Both the position numbers and the translations under genes were made by a program. 11,334 bases of DNA from Acidimicrobiia bacterium (GTDB lineage: Bacteria; Actinomycetota; Acidimicrobiia; Acidimicrobiales; Hopanoidiivorantaceae): assembly GCA_020027305.1 (NCBI GenBank), contig JAHRAM010000104.1, forward strand, positions 1 through 11,334, in the 5' to 3' direction. A model generated the notes under the pieces. It ran no database searches. It was given only the letters and a program-made list of their open reading frames with translations, and had not been told where the DNA came from. Position 1 is the first letter of the stretch; each line of letters starts with the position of its first letter. Shown here piece by piece: positions 5,629 through 11,334 of the stretch.

Positions 5629-6600
5629 TTAGGCGATAATGCTGACTGGTGTTCCCAGTTCAAGAATTTCAACAAGCCTTTCAATCACATTGTTGTGAAC
5701 GCGAATGCACCCATAGGAATCTGGGGTTCCTAACTTTTCTGGTGTATCCGTGCCATGAATGGCAACTTGAGGTGGTCCGCCCTGAAAACTAAACAATGTA
5801 TCACTAAAGAGCGCAAGCGGCAGAATCCAAGTTCCATAAAGCGGGTCACGAGAATTATTAACATTAGATAATTTCGCCTCTACATAAGTGAGCATGGATG
5901 TTGGAGTTGGGGCCTTATCTACAGCATCGCCAATAATAACTTTCGTGTGTATGGTTAGCTCTCGTCCAGTTGAAAAGGTCTCAGAAGATGGGCGCCCCTC
6001 CCACACTGAAAGCGTTCTGTCTGAAAGGTTAATAATAATGTGGTGGTTATAAGTCGACCACTCAAAGTTGGCAGTATCAATCCATCCCGTTGTGCCATTT
6101 GGGCGGGTGGAAATTAAAACCTCTGCCCGCTTATCACCTATTCTGGCATCGGGATTAACGACTAGAAAAACTGTCTTTCTTTGAAACCAAACTGACTGGT
6201 CAGACGGGTAGCAATCATCTCCATAGTCTTGAAAACAAGCTTTTTGCTCGTTGCCTTCACGGTTAGCATAAATAACAATTGGTCTGGGGCGAATTCTTCC
6301 TTGTCCATCAGGCGATCCGAGTTTGGCGGTAAGGGTATATCTGACATCTATTTCCACCTGTGGAAATTTTGGCCATTCAGATTCTGGAATGGCAGCCGAG
6401 CGCGGCACCGTTGTAGTTGTGGTAGATGTTGTTGTAGTTGAGCTGGTTGTGGGTGGCGCAACAACTACCACGTTGCTCGTTGTGGGAACACTTTGTTCTC
6501 CTCCACCATGATTACAAGCAACAGCCACCAGCGATATTGCCACAACAACAAAAGCTGCCAGCTTGATTTTTGATGCTCGCTTGGGTATTGCTTCAAACAT
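5629..6600 (-). CDS. Lipoprotein L,D-transpeptidase (YkuD), first copy of the tandem set
   Basis: A 323-residue paralogue, the most divergent of the three. The signal peptide ends VAVAC with lipid Cys29. A Thr/Ser tract (about 40-66) follows, then an SH3-like module (about 85-175, with LISTRPNGTTGWI) and a YkuD domain (about 186-322). The catalytic set is His282 in IHGTD, and Cys298 and Arg300 in SYGCIR. The paired cysteines of the SH3-like module are Cys122 and Cys130, two residues closer than in the other copies. It is the promoter-proximal gene, with a sigma70-type promoter about 100 nt upstream. No strong Shine-Dalgarno is visible; GTAAAG near the ATG is weak. The Thr-rich linkers probably span periplasm-like space between membrane and wall. 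Confidence 0.95.
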   Translation of the reverse strand: MFEAIPKRASKIKLAAFVVVAISLVAVACNHGGGEQSVPTTSNVVVVAPPTTSSTTTTSTTTTTVPRSAAIPESEWPKFPQVEIDVRYTLTAKLGSPDGQGRIRPRPIVIYANREGNEQKACFQDYGDDCYPSDQSVWFQRKTVFLVVNPDARIGDKRAEVLISTRPNGTTGWIDTANFEWSTYNHHIIINLSDRTLSVWEGRPSSETFSTGRELTIHTKVIIGDAVDKAPTPTSMLTYVEAKLSNVNNSRDPLYGTWILPLALFSDTLFSFQGGPPQVAIHGTDTPEKLGTPDSYGCIRVHNNVIERLVEILELGTPVSIIA

Positions 6601-6699
6601 CGTTCTTTACACCTACACCTTTTACCTTTATATTTATGTTGCTACTATATTGATTGTATTGACGCCTAATTTAACACTCTTTTAATTAAGTCTAGCATT

Positions 6700-6728
6700 A
6701 GTTTAATTTGGAGCGTTTGACTTGTCAA
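6700..6728 (-). promoter_or_regulatory. Sigma70-type promoter of the L,D-transpeptidase cluster
   Basis: TTGACA (6723-6728, full consensus) with a 17-nt spacer and TAAACT (6700-6705, four of six). The predicted start is near 6693, giving a leader of about 90 nt before the ATG at 6600. It has the same design as the promoter at 4467-4495. Confidence 0.65.
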
Positions 6729-6905
6729 TTTCAATTTGTTTTAAGGATTGAACTACACAATTGGGCAACAGGTGTCTTTGTCTTGTGCCGTATTGCTTAA
6801 TGTGTTCTTGGGGATTAAACAATAATGCAATTGGCTAACAAGGATGGTTGGGATTTCAAAATTTTTTAATTCAATAAATTTATTCACACCTTATAAAATT
6901 GAAAC

Positions 6906-6940
6906 GGGTGATGCCTGGGTTTCTGGGGGAGGCACCACCC
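6906..6940 (-). terminator. Terminator-like hairpin behind the larB-larC-hydrolase operon
   Basis: In minus-strand RNA, GGGUGGUGCC pairs with GGCAUCACCC over 10 bp including one G-U pair, with a 15-nt loop, followed by GUUUCAAUUUUAUAA. It lies about 90 nt after the hydrolase stop. The U tract is interrupted, so strength is uncertain. An alternative stem TTTCTGGG/CCCAGAAA (6920-6927/6938-6945) overlaps it. Confidence 0.5.
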
Positions 6941-7029
6941 AGAAAATAAATTAGCCTAAAAATTTGGGAATTCAAGGCAGTAAGGGAAATTTTTTATTTT
7001 TGCCTAAATTTTGCTTGGCAAATCAAACT

Positions 7030-7755
7030 TTATTTTCCCCAAAAACGAGGGTTGAACACTTGGTTGTTTGCTCGGGTTTCCCCCATAGGTGCTGATGGTT
7101 CTGGGGAATATAGGTGCCCTGGAAACAAAACTGCTTCATCTGGAACCTTTGCCAGTCGTGTCGTTAGGCTCTCATATATTTCTTCAGCACTTCCGCCAGG
7201 GAGGTCGGTTCTGCCACATCCACGCAAAAATAATGTGTCGCCAGAAATGAGTCTATTTTCTGTGAGGAAGCACTGGCTACCAGGGGTGTGCCCAGGTGTG
7301 TGGATTAATTCAACTTCAATTTCACCAACCTTAACAATGTCTCCGCTTGAGTGAGAGACTAAGTCATCTGAAACTCCTGTTGTCTTTTCAACAAACTCAG
7401 CTTCAGCTTGTTGAACATGAATGGGAACCTGAATTTGTTCTAGCAACTCAGAAATTCCCTCAAGGGCAAAACCCATCATTTCACCACCAACATGGTCGGG
7501 GTGATAGTGAGTGGCAAGCACGCCTGTTAATTTCATGTCATCGGCTTCTAAAATCTTGAGGATGTTTGAGGTGTTGTAGGCGGGGTCAATCACTAGCGCT
7601 TCCTTGGTTTTCTTGTCGCCAATGAGATAGACAAAGTTAACCATCTGCTGTGCCATTTGGTCATCTTCAGCAAAATCTTCACCTGAAAGTAGTTGCTTGA
7701 AATAGAGGCGGTCGTTCTCAGTGGTTGAGTTAGTGCTAGGGCTTGTGCTTGTCAT
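7030..7755 (-). CDS. Metallo-beta-lactamase-fold hydrolase, glyoxalase II-like
   Basis: A 241-residue MBL-fold protein with the full dinuclear metal set: THYHPDH (His83, His85, Asp87, His88), HTPGHTPGS (His156), SGDTLF (Asp173) and FPGH (His214). The segment GDTLFLRGCGRTDLPGG is shared by hydroxyacylglutathione hydrolase-like and ETHE1-like (persulfide dioxygenase) proteins, so substrate cannot be fixed. As an actinobacterium may use mycothiol, the thioester partner need not be glutathione. The Thr/Ser-rich first 14 residues are outside the fold. The ATG overlaps the larC stop as ATGA, so the two are translationally coupled. If it is a glyoxalase II, its product D-lactate would suit a neighbour that serves lactate racemase, but this is inference. 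Confidence 0.88.
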   Translation of the reverse strand: MTSTSPSTNSTTENDRLYFKQLLSGEDFAEDDQMAQQMVNFVYLIGDKKTKEALVIDPAYNTSNILKILEADDMKLTGVLATHYHPDHVGGEMMGFALEGISELLEQIQVPIHVQQAEAEFVEKTTGVSDDLVSHSSGDIVKVGEIEVELIHTPGHTPGSQCFLTENRLISGDTLFLRGCGRTDLPGGSAEEIYESLTTRLAKVPDEAVLFPGHLYSPEPSAPMGETRANNQVFNPRFWGK

Positions 7756-9059
7756 TTTAATTTTTCTATTTCTTGGGTTGCGAGTTTTTGGATTTCACGA
7801 AGCGGTGTTTTAGTTGCTTCTGCTACTGCTACTAAATCATCGTATTCTGGTTTTGCATTTTTTTTGTCGCCAGCCATCTCTTCTTTGTCGGATTCATTAG
7901 ATATATATTTAACACGTACTATATGCCCTTTAATAGTAATCGTAGTTTGTTTTCGTGCTTGAGGCCAACGTTGTATTGAGCTGGCACGAACCCCCAGTGT
8001 GCCAGTTAAGGCCACCAATAAGTCTGTGAGTTTAGATTGATTTGCCACATCGGATAAAACGCTGATGGTGTGGGCTGGCCTTCCCTTCTTCATCAAAATC
8101 GGGGTTACCCAAGCATCAAGTGCCCCAGCTTCAAGCAACTTTGAAATGGTGTTTGCCAAAACTTCGCCTGTTATGTCGTCAAGGTTGGTTTCAAGCAACG
8201 CCACAGGTTGCCCCCTGCTTATTTTTTGTTCGCCTGTTCCGCTCATTCCATTGATACTCATTTCATTGGCGCCAACCTCTTGAAGGTAGGTTTCACCAAT
8301 TATAACCTGTGTTAAGTTTGGCAATTTTTGGAACTCTTTTTCACCTGCCCCAAAGCCAGACGATTTGATTGTCATCTCAGGTAGGGATGTGAAGCCTTTT
8401 GCCAGTGCTTTAACTATGGCAGCTCCTGTCGGGGTTGTCAGTTCGGCGTTAATGTCAACTCCATAAACTGGGGTGCCTTCTAATATTTCTACAACTGCTG
8501 GGGGTGGATTGGGCATTTCGCCATGTTCGCATTCAATGGTTCCGATGCCGTGTGCCACTGGGCTGCAAAAAACTTCATCTATTGAAAGGTTTTCTAACGC
8601 TGCGCAAGTTCCCACGATGTCAATGATTGAATCAACTGCTCCAACCTCGTGGAAATGAACTTTTTCTGGCGGCTGGTTATGAAGCTTTCCTTCTGCTTCT
8701 GCTAGGAGTTGGAAAATTTTGAGCGCTCGGGTTTTCACCCTTTCTGGCAAATCAGCTTTGTTGATAAGTTCAAAAATATCTGTTGCAGTTCGGTGTGGTT
8801 GGTTGCTTCCCTCCCCTTTTTTGTTAATAATTATTTCAACTTTTGTGGCAGCTATTCCATTTCTCATTGTTGGCGTTTTAGCGATTTCGTATCCTTGTAA
8901 ATCTAGGGTTGCACAGGCTTTTTTCACTTCTTCTAAATCAGCACCAGCATCAACAAGAGCGCCGAGCGCCATATCGCCAGCGATGCCAGAAAAGCAATGA
9001 AACCATACGATTGTTTTGGTTGTGTCAGTTTTAGTGTCGGAGATTTTCGTGTCGGTCAT
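7752..9059 (-). CDS. larC: LarC, nickel-inserting cyclometallase for the nickel-pincer nucleotide cofactor
   Basis: A 435-residue full-length LarC in one frame. It inserts nickel into pyridinium-3,5-bisthiocarboxylate mononucleotide, the last step in making the cofactor of lactate racemase (LarA) and relatives. The N-terminal part shows WFHCFSGIAGDMALGAL (19-35) and VHFHEVGAVDSIID (134-147). The C-terminal part has ETNLDDITGE (290-299) and WVTPILMKKGRPAHT (317-331). In Lactobacillus plantarum LarC arises from two frames by programmed frameshifting; here no shift is needed. The first 15 residues (TDTK/SDTKTDTT) form a poor-complexity leader. A Lys/Glu/Asp-rich loop lies near 388-405. No Shine-Dalgarno is evident. 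It is 165 bp after larB and overlaps the hydrolase by 4 bp. Confidence 0.95.
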   Translation of the reverse strand: MTDTKISDTKTDTTKTIVWFHCFSGIAGDMALGALVDAGADLEEVKKACATLDLQGYEIAKTPTMRNGIAATKVEIIINKKGEGSNQPHRTATDIFELINKADLPERVKTRALKIFQLLAEAEGKLHNQPPEKVHFHEVGAVDSIIDIVGTCAALENLSIDEVFCSPVAHGIGTIECEHGEMPNPPPAVVEILEGTPVYGVDINAELTTPTGAAIVKALAKGFTSLPEMTIKSSGFGAGEKEFQKLPNLTQVIIGETYLQEVGANEMSINGMSGTGEQKISRGQPVALLETNLDDITGEVLANTISKLLEAGALDAWVTPILMKKGRPAHTISVLSDVANQSKLTDLLVALTGTLGVRASSIQRWPQARKQTTITIKGHIVRVKYISNESDKEEMAGDKKNAKPEYDDLVAVAEATKTPLREIQKLATQEIEKLK

Positions 9060-9135
9060 TTTTTGTTTGGGCGTTTTTTCTTTTATGGCTCTTTGACAAT
9101 TTTGCTTTATTTATTTTTTATTTCATTTTGGCAAT

Positions 9136-9169
9136 TCTTTTTATTCTGTCTCATCTTTTCATTCTGTCT
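9136..9169. repeat. Direct repeat, two 16-bp copies 18 bp apart, in the larB-larC gap
   Basis: Copies TCTTTTTATTCTGTCT (9136-9151) and TCTTTTCATTCTGTCT (9154-9169) differ at one base. They lie in the 165-bp, T-rich gap (9060-9224) that holds no gene. They may be a regulator site for larC or a slippage product. No convincing promoter was found there. Confidence 0.6.
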
Positions 9170-9224
9170 TAGTGAGTTTTTTCATATAGTCATATAGAAT
9201 AGGCATTAAGTATAAATTGCTGTT

Positions 9225-10076
9225 TCATCTAATGCTATTTATGCTATTCAAGTATCTGAGCGCACAAAATCCTGCCCCAATTCCATTGTCAATTCCAACC
9301 ACTGAAACTCCAATGGCACAGGTGGAAAGCATGGAAAGCAACGCCGTTATTCCTTCAAAAGATGTGCCGTATCCCACGCTGGTGGGAACAGCTATCACAG
9401 TTGCTGAGCTAAGCCCGCCGACCACGCTTGCCAAAGCTCCTTCCATTCCTGCCACCACAACTACTATGTCTGCCTCCATTAAATTGTCAAGCTGCCCTAA
9501 TAGGCGATGTAGCCCAGCGACCCCTACATCGTTAATTCGGGCTGGCAATATTCCGTGGGCAATTAAGGTTTGGGCGCATTCTTCAGCAATCGGGGCATCG
9601 GCGGTTCCAGCTGAAACGATTGAAACCCGAACTGAAGTTTGGATTTGAATAGATTGGTTGTCGGCGGCGCTATCAGCAGCTGACACTATTGATGTTTGAG
9701 CGGTGGGTTGTTTTTCTTTTAGCGGCTTTTCATTTGGTTGTGTGGGCTGCCAATATATAAGTCGCTCAGAAAATGTCGCTCCTGAGTTTTCCTTCATCGC
9801 CAGTTCGGCTTGCTCGGTGTTGGCACGAGACAAAAGCACTGGCGTCTCTGTGTTTTCAAGCAACTTTTTAACCAACGTGGCACATTCTTGTGGCGTTTTT
9901 TTCGGGGCATATATTACTTCGCCGAACCCTTGACGGAGCTGCCTGTGTGAATCAATCTTGGCAAATCCCACATCTTGATATGGAAAGTGTCTAAGCTCAT
10001 AAATTGCTTCGTCAGGATGTAGCTCTCCTGAACGGATCTGGTTTAGAATTTCTTTCAACTTTATTTCGTCCATCAT
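9225..10076 (-). CDS. larB: LarB, NaAD carboxylase/hydrolase of nickel-pincer nucleotide synthesis
   Basis: A 283-residue LarB, which carboxylates nicotinic acid adenine dinucleotide at C5 and releases pyridinium-3,5-biscarboxylate mononucleotide, the first step of the pathway. The N-terminal part (1-110) has LNQIRSGELHPDEAIYEL and FGEVIYAPKKTPQE. The C-terminal PurE-like domain (150-275) has SAGTADAPIAEEC, INDVGVAGLHRLL, VVVAGMEGALASVVGGL, VPTSVGYGTSFEG and the late STCAIG with conserved Cys253. A Gln/Ala/Ser-rich insertion (about 111-148) separates the two. LarE, the sulfur-insertion enzyme, and LarA are not in the window. Start: ATG at 10074-10076 with AAGGAAAG 6 nt upstream; a second ATG follows directly. 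It diverges from pheA with only 16 bp between start codons. Confidence 0.95.
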   Translation of the reverse strand: MMDEIKLKEILNQIRSGELHPDEAIYELRHFPYQDVGFAKIDSHRQLRQGFGEVIYAPKKTPQECATLVKKLLENTETPVLLSRANTEQAELAMKENSGATFSERLIYWQPTQPNEKPLKEKQPTAQTSIVSAADSAADNQSIQIQTSVRVSIVSAGTADAPIAEECAQTLIAHGILPARINDVGVAGLHRLLGQLDNLMEADIVVVVAGMEGALASVVGGLSSATVIAVPTSVGYGTSFEGITALLSMLSTCAIGVSVVGIDNGIGAGFCALRYLNSINSIR

Positions 10077-10078
10077 AC

Positions 10079-10084
10079 TAATCT
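10079..10084 (+). promoter_or_regulatory. Possible -10 box of leaderless pheA (TAATCT)
   Basis: TAATCT fits TANNNT and stands 8 nt before the pheA ATG, the same spacing as at the kinase and phosphatase starts. The plus strand before this ATG is pyrimidine-rich, with no Shine-Dalgarno. No clear -35 is seen, and any upstream element must lie inside larB. Confidence 0.4.
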
Positions 10085-10090
10085 TTCCTT
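10083..10090 (-). promoter_or_regulatory. Shine-Dalgarno AAGGAAAG of larB
   Basis: AAGGAAAG is 6 nt from the outer larB ATG (10074-10076) and 9 nt from the second ATG (10071-10073). It favours the outer start. The site overlaps the proposed -10 box of the divergent pheA. Confidence 0.6.
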
Positions 10091-10092
10091 AA

Positions 10093-11031
10093 ATGGTAAA
10101 AAAAGTAAAACCCGAACGTGTGGCGATATTAGGCCCGCACGGCACATTCACCGAAGAGGCTTTTTTGAGCCAGCCCGATTTAGCAGGCGCTGAAACATTG
10201 CTGTGCCCCACAATCTCTGATGTGCTTTCAACGGTTGAAGAAGGTGTTGCCGATTTGGGGTTTGTGGCACTTGAGAATTCCATTGAGGGCGGAATCAACG
10301 TCACGTTAGACACATTGGCGTTTGGGTCAAATCTTTTAATCCAACGAGAGGTCGTCATGCCGATTGGGCTTCATCTCTTTGGGCTTTCTGGGGCAAAGCT
10401 CGGCAAGCTAGAACAAATCGTTTCATTTCCACAGGCTATCGCACAATGCCGAGGTTGGCTAACAAAAAACTTAAAGGATGCTGTTGCTCGCCCCGCCGAT
10501 TCAACTGCTTCGGCGGTTCGCATGGTAGCAGAAGGTGGCGACATTCAAATAGGCGCTATTGGAACTTTGCGTGCTGGCGAGCTGCATCAGCTTGAGTTGC
10601 TGGCAAAAAATGTCGCCGACCACCCCGACAATCAAACGCGATTTGTGGTAGTGGGAAGGGACAGGATTCCGCCATCCACTGGACACGACAAAACTTCAGT
10701 CGTGGTTTATCAGCACACCAACCGACCTGGCGGACTTCTCACTATTTTGCAAGAATTCGCTGCGCGCACGATTGACCTTAGCCGTCTTGAATCTCGCCCA
10801 ACCAAGCAGGGCTTGGGCGACTATTGTTTTATCATGGATTTTGCTGGGCATATTGAAGATGAGATGGTGGCAGACTGCCTGCTAAACATCCGCTCTAAAC
10901 ATGCGAATATCAAATTCCTTGGATCTTATCCAGCAGCGGGTGAGGGCGCTGGTCAGGTGCGGGAGGACCGAGGCAAGCTTTGGAGCGAAAATAAAGACTG
11001 GTTAGAAGAGTTGCGCGGAAAAATTAGCTAG
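10093..11031 (+). CDS. pheA: Prephenate dehydratase with ACT regulatory domain
   Basis: A 312-residue stand-alone prephenate dehydratase, converting prephenate to phenylpyruvate for phenylalanine synthesis in the cytoplasm. The catalytic half (about 8-190) has AILGPHGTFTEEA, VALENSIEGGI, and the conserved TRF at 182-184. The ACT domain (about 200-280) has RPGGLLTIL and ESRPTKQGLGDYCFIMDF, the segments that bind Phe and give feedback inhibition. No chorismate mutase domain is attached. The ATG at 10093 directly follows an in-frame TAA (10090-10092), so no longer start exists; GTG at 10120 is a later alternative. The C-terminal 30 residues beyond the ACT domain are charged and of no known role. 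It reads away from larB and towards tRNA-Ser. Confidence 0.96.
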   Translation: MVKKVKPERVAILGPHGTFTEEAFLSQPDLAGAETLLCPTISDVLSTVEEGVADLGFVALENSIEGGINVTLDTLAFGSNLLIQREVVMPIGLHLFGLSGAKLGKLEQIVSFPQAIAQCRGWLTKNLKDAVARPADSTASAVRMVAEGGDIQIGAIGTLRAGELHQLELLAKNVADHPDNQTRFVVVGRDRIPPSTGHDKTSVVVYQHTNRPGGLLTILQEFAARTIDLSRLESRPTKQGLGDYCFIMDFAGHIEDEMVADCLLNIRSKHANIKFLGSYPAAGEGAGQVREDRGKLWSENKDWLEELRGKIS

Positions 11032-11063
11032 CGAGGAAAATTCGGGAAGTCGGCAAAAATTCG

Positions 11064-11072
11064 TGCTATCCT
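11064..11072 (+). promoter_or_regulatory. Possible extended -10 promoter of tRNA-Ser
   Basis: TGCTATCCT is a TGn-TATCCT extended -10 element whose predicted start (about 11079) coincides with the mature tRNA 5' end. No consensus -35 is seen, and read-through from pheA is possible. Confidence 0.35.
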
Positions 11073-11079
11073 TCATTTT

Positions 11080-11169
11080 GGAGGAATGGCAGAGCGGACG
11101 AATGCGACGGTCTTGAAAACCGTTAGGCCCTTTTGGGTCTCGGGGGTTCGAATCCCCCTTCCTCCGCCA
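11080..11169 (+). tRNA. tRNA-Ser (anticodon UGA)
   Basis: Class-II tRNA of 90 nt including an encoded CCA. The acceptor arm GGAGGAA (11080-11086) pairs with TTCCTCC (11159-11165), the discriminator is G11166, and CCA is 11167-11169. The anticodon stem ACGGT/ACCGT encloses CTTGAAA, giving anticodon TGA. The long variable arm (TAGGCCCTTTTGGGTCTC) is typical of serine tRNAs. The T-arm is GGGGGTTCGAATCCCCC. Here CCA is encoded, unlike in the tRNA-Leu of the same window. Confidence 0.97.
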
Positions 11170-11192
11170 GTTAAATTAAAAATTAAATAAAC

Positions 11193-11315
11193 ATGCCAAG
11201 TGCTAAAAACCCCAAGCAAAAAATATGCAGCCGCGGGCATAAGTTTGACACTCGCCCGTGTAGAACTTGCTATCCGGGTTATTATAAGAAACAAGGGAAA
11301 GCTAAATCAAAGTAG
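11193..11315 (+). CDS. 40-residue Cys/His mini-protein, possible zinc ribbon
   Basis: A short ORF running from ATG to TAG and encoding 40 residues. It has Cys12 and His16 (ICSRGHKF), then Cys23 and Cys26 (PCRTC), followed by YPGYYKK and a basic tail. The C-x3-H-x6-C-x2-C spacing resembles a small zinc-binding knuckle, and ten or more Lys/Arg make it strongly basic, as in nucleic-acid or ribosome-bound mini-proteins. I do not recognise the family. It starts 23 bp after tRNA-Ser in AT-rich DNA, with no Shine-Dalgarno; it may share the tRNA transcript or have its own promoter. No antisense or overlapping gene explains the Cys/His pattern. Confidence 0.55.
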   Translation: MPSAKNPKQKICSRGHKFDTRPCRTCYPGYYKKQGKAKSK

Positions 11316-11334
11316 CTAGCTTGAATGATTTTTG

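Larger units (their letters stand above)
6601..7029. other. Non-coding interval between the L,D-transpeptidase and lar/hydrolase operons
   Basis: About 430 bp of AT-rich DNA with no credible gene on either strand. It holds the promoter at 6700-6728, a GC-rich hairpin at 6906-6945, and a weaker inverted repeat TTTGCC/GGCAAA around 7000-7023 close to the end of the hydrolase gene. The stretch 6740-6900 shows nothing recognisable. Confidence 0.6.

Noticed and set aside
6911..6949. Tiny plus-strand ORF MPGFLGEAPPRK in the intergenic hairpin
   Set aside because: It has only 12 codons, no ribosome site, and is explained by the hairpin arms.
7000..7023. TTTGCC/GGCAAA inverted repeat as terminator of the hydrolase gene
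   Set aside because: Only six pairs with a 12-nt loop and an A tract, not a T tract, on the relevant strand.
8719..9197. Plus-strand ORFs opposite larC and its leader
   Set aside because: They are antisense shadows; the larC frame shows conserved motifs throughout.
11073..11294. Minus-strand 73-residue ORF across tRNA-Ser containing GRGIRTPETQKG
   Set aside because: This is the well-known false ORF from the antisense of a serine tRNA, and its reading comes from the tRNA stem-loops.
1..11334. CRISPR array, insertion sequence, prophage or defence island
   Set aside because: No spaced repeats, transposase, integrase or defence-type gene was found; the genes are core envelope and metabolic types.

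Overview
The window looks like a chromosomal segment from an AT-rich member of the Actinobacteria (Actinomycetota). The main reason is gene order. A trpG-type glutaminase end converges on a Ser/Thr kinase/PASTA/PP2C group, and a tRNA-Leu gene lies just beyond it. This is the frame of the trpG-pknB-pknA-pbpA-rodA-pstP-fhaB-fhaA-leuT block known from Mycobacterium, but here with the middle genes missing. The low GC and Thr-rich lipoproteins would suit a low-GC aquatic or acidimicrobial lineage, but that placement is inference.

Layout. 1-162 (+): 3' end of an anthranilate/aminodeoxychorismate synthase glutaminase. 159-3081 (-): a signalling operon of PP2C phosphatase, a soluble Ser/Thr kinase and a membrane-anchored three-PASTA protein. 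Kinase and sensor sit in adjacent frames that a -1 shift at a C_CCA_AAG heptamer would fuse. 3126-3210 (+): tRNA-Leu(CAG), followed by a 34-bp tandem duplication. 3333-6600 (-): three tandem lipoprotein L,D-transpeptidases, two sigma70-type promoters and a truncated remnant of a fourth copy. 6601-7029: non-coding, with a promoter and a terminator-like hairpin. 7030-10076 (-): larB, larC and a glyoxalase II-like metallo-beta-lactamase-fold hydrolase; larC and the hydrolase overlap by 4 bp. 10093-11031 (+): prephenate dehydratase, diverging from larB with 16 bp between start codons. 11080-11169 (+): tRNA-Ser(UGA). 11193-11315 (+): a 40-residue Cys/His mini-protein not previously named by me.

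How the genes work together. The left half is about the cell envelope. PASTA domains sense muropeptides or lipid II, the kinase/phosphatase pair would relay that signal, and the L,D-transpeptidases make 3-3 cross-links or attach proteins to peptidoglycan. The right half is metabolic. LarB and LarC make the nickel-pincer nucleotide cofactor of lactate racemase-family enzymes (LarE and LarA are not in the window), and PheA makes phenylpyruvate. The kinase, phosphatase and pheA starts share a TANNNT-N8-RTG arrangement without a Shine-Dalgarno, suggesting leaderless transcripts.
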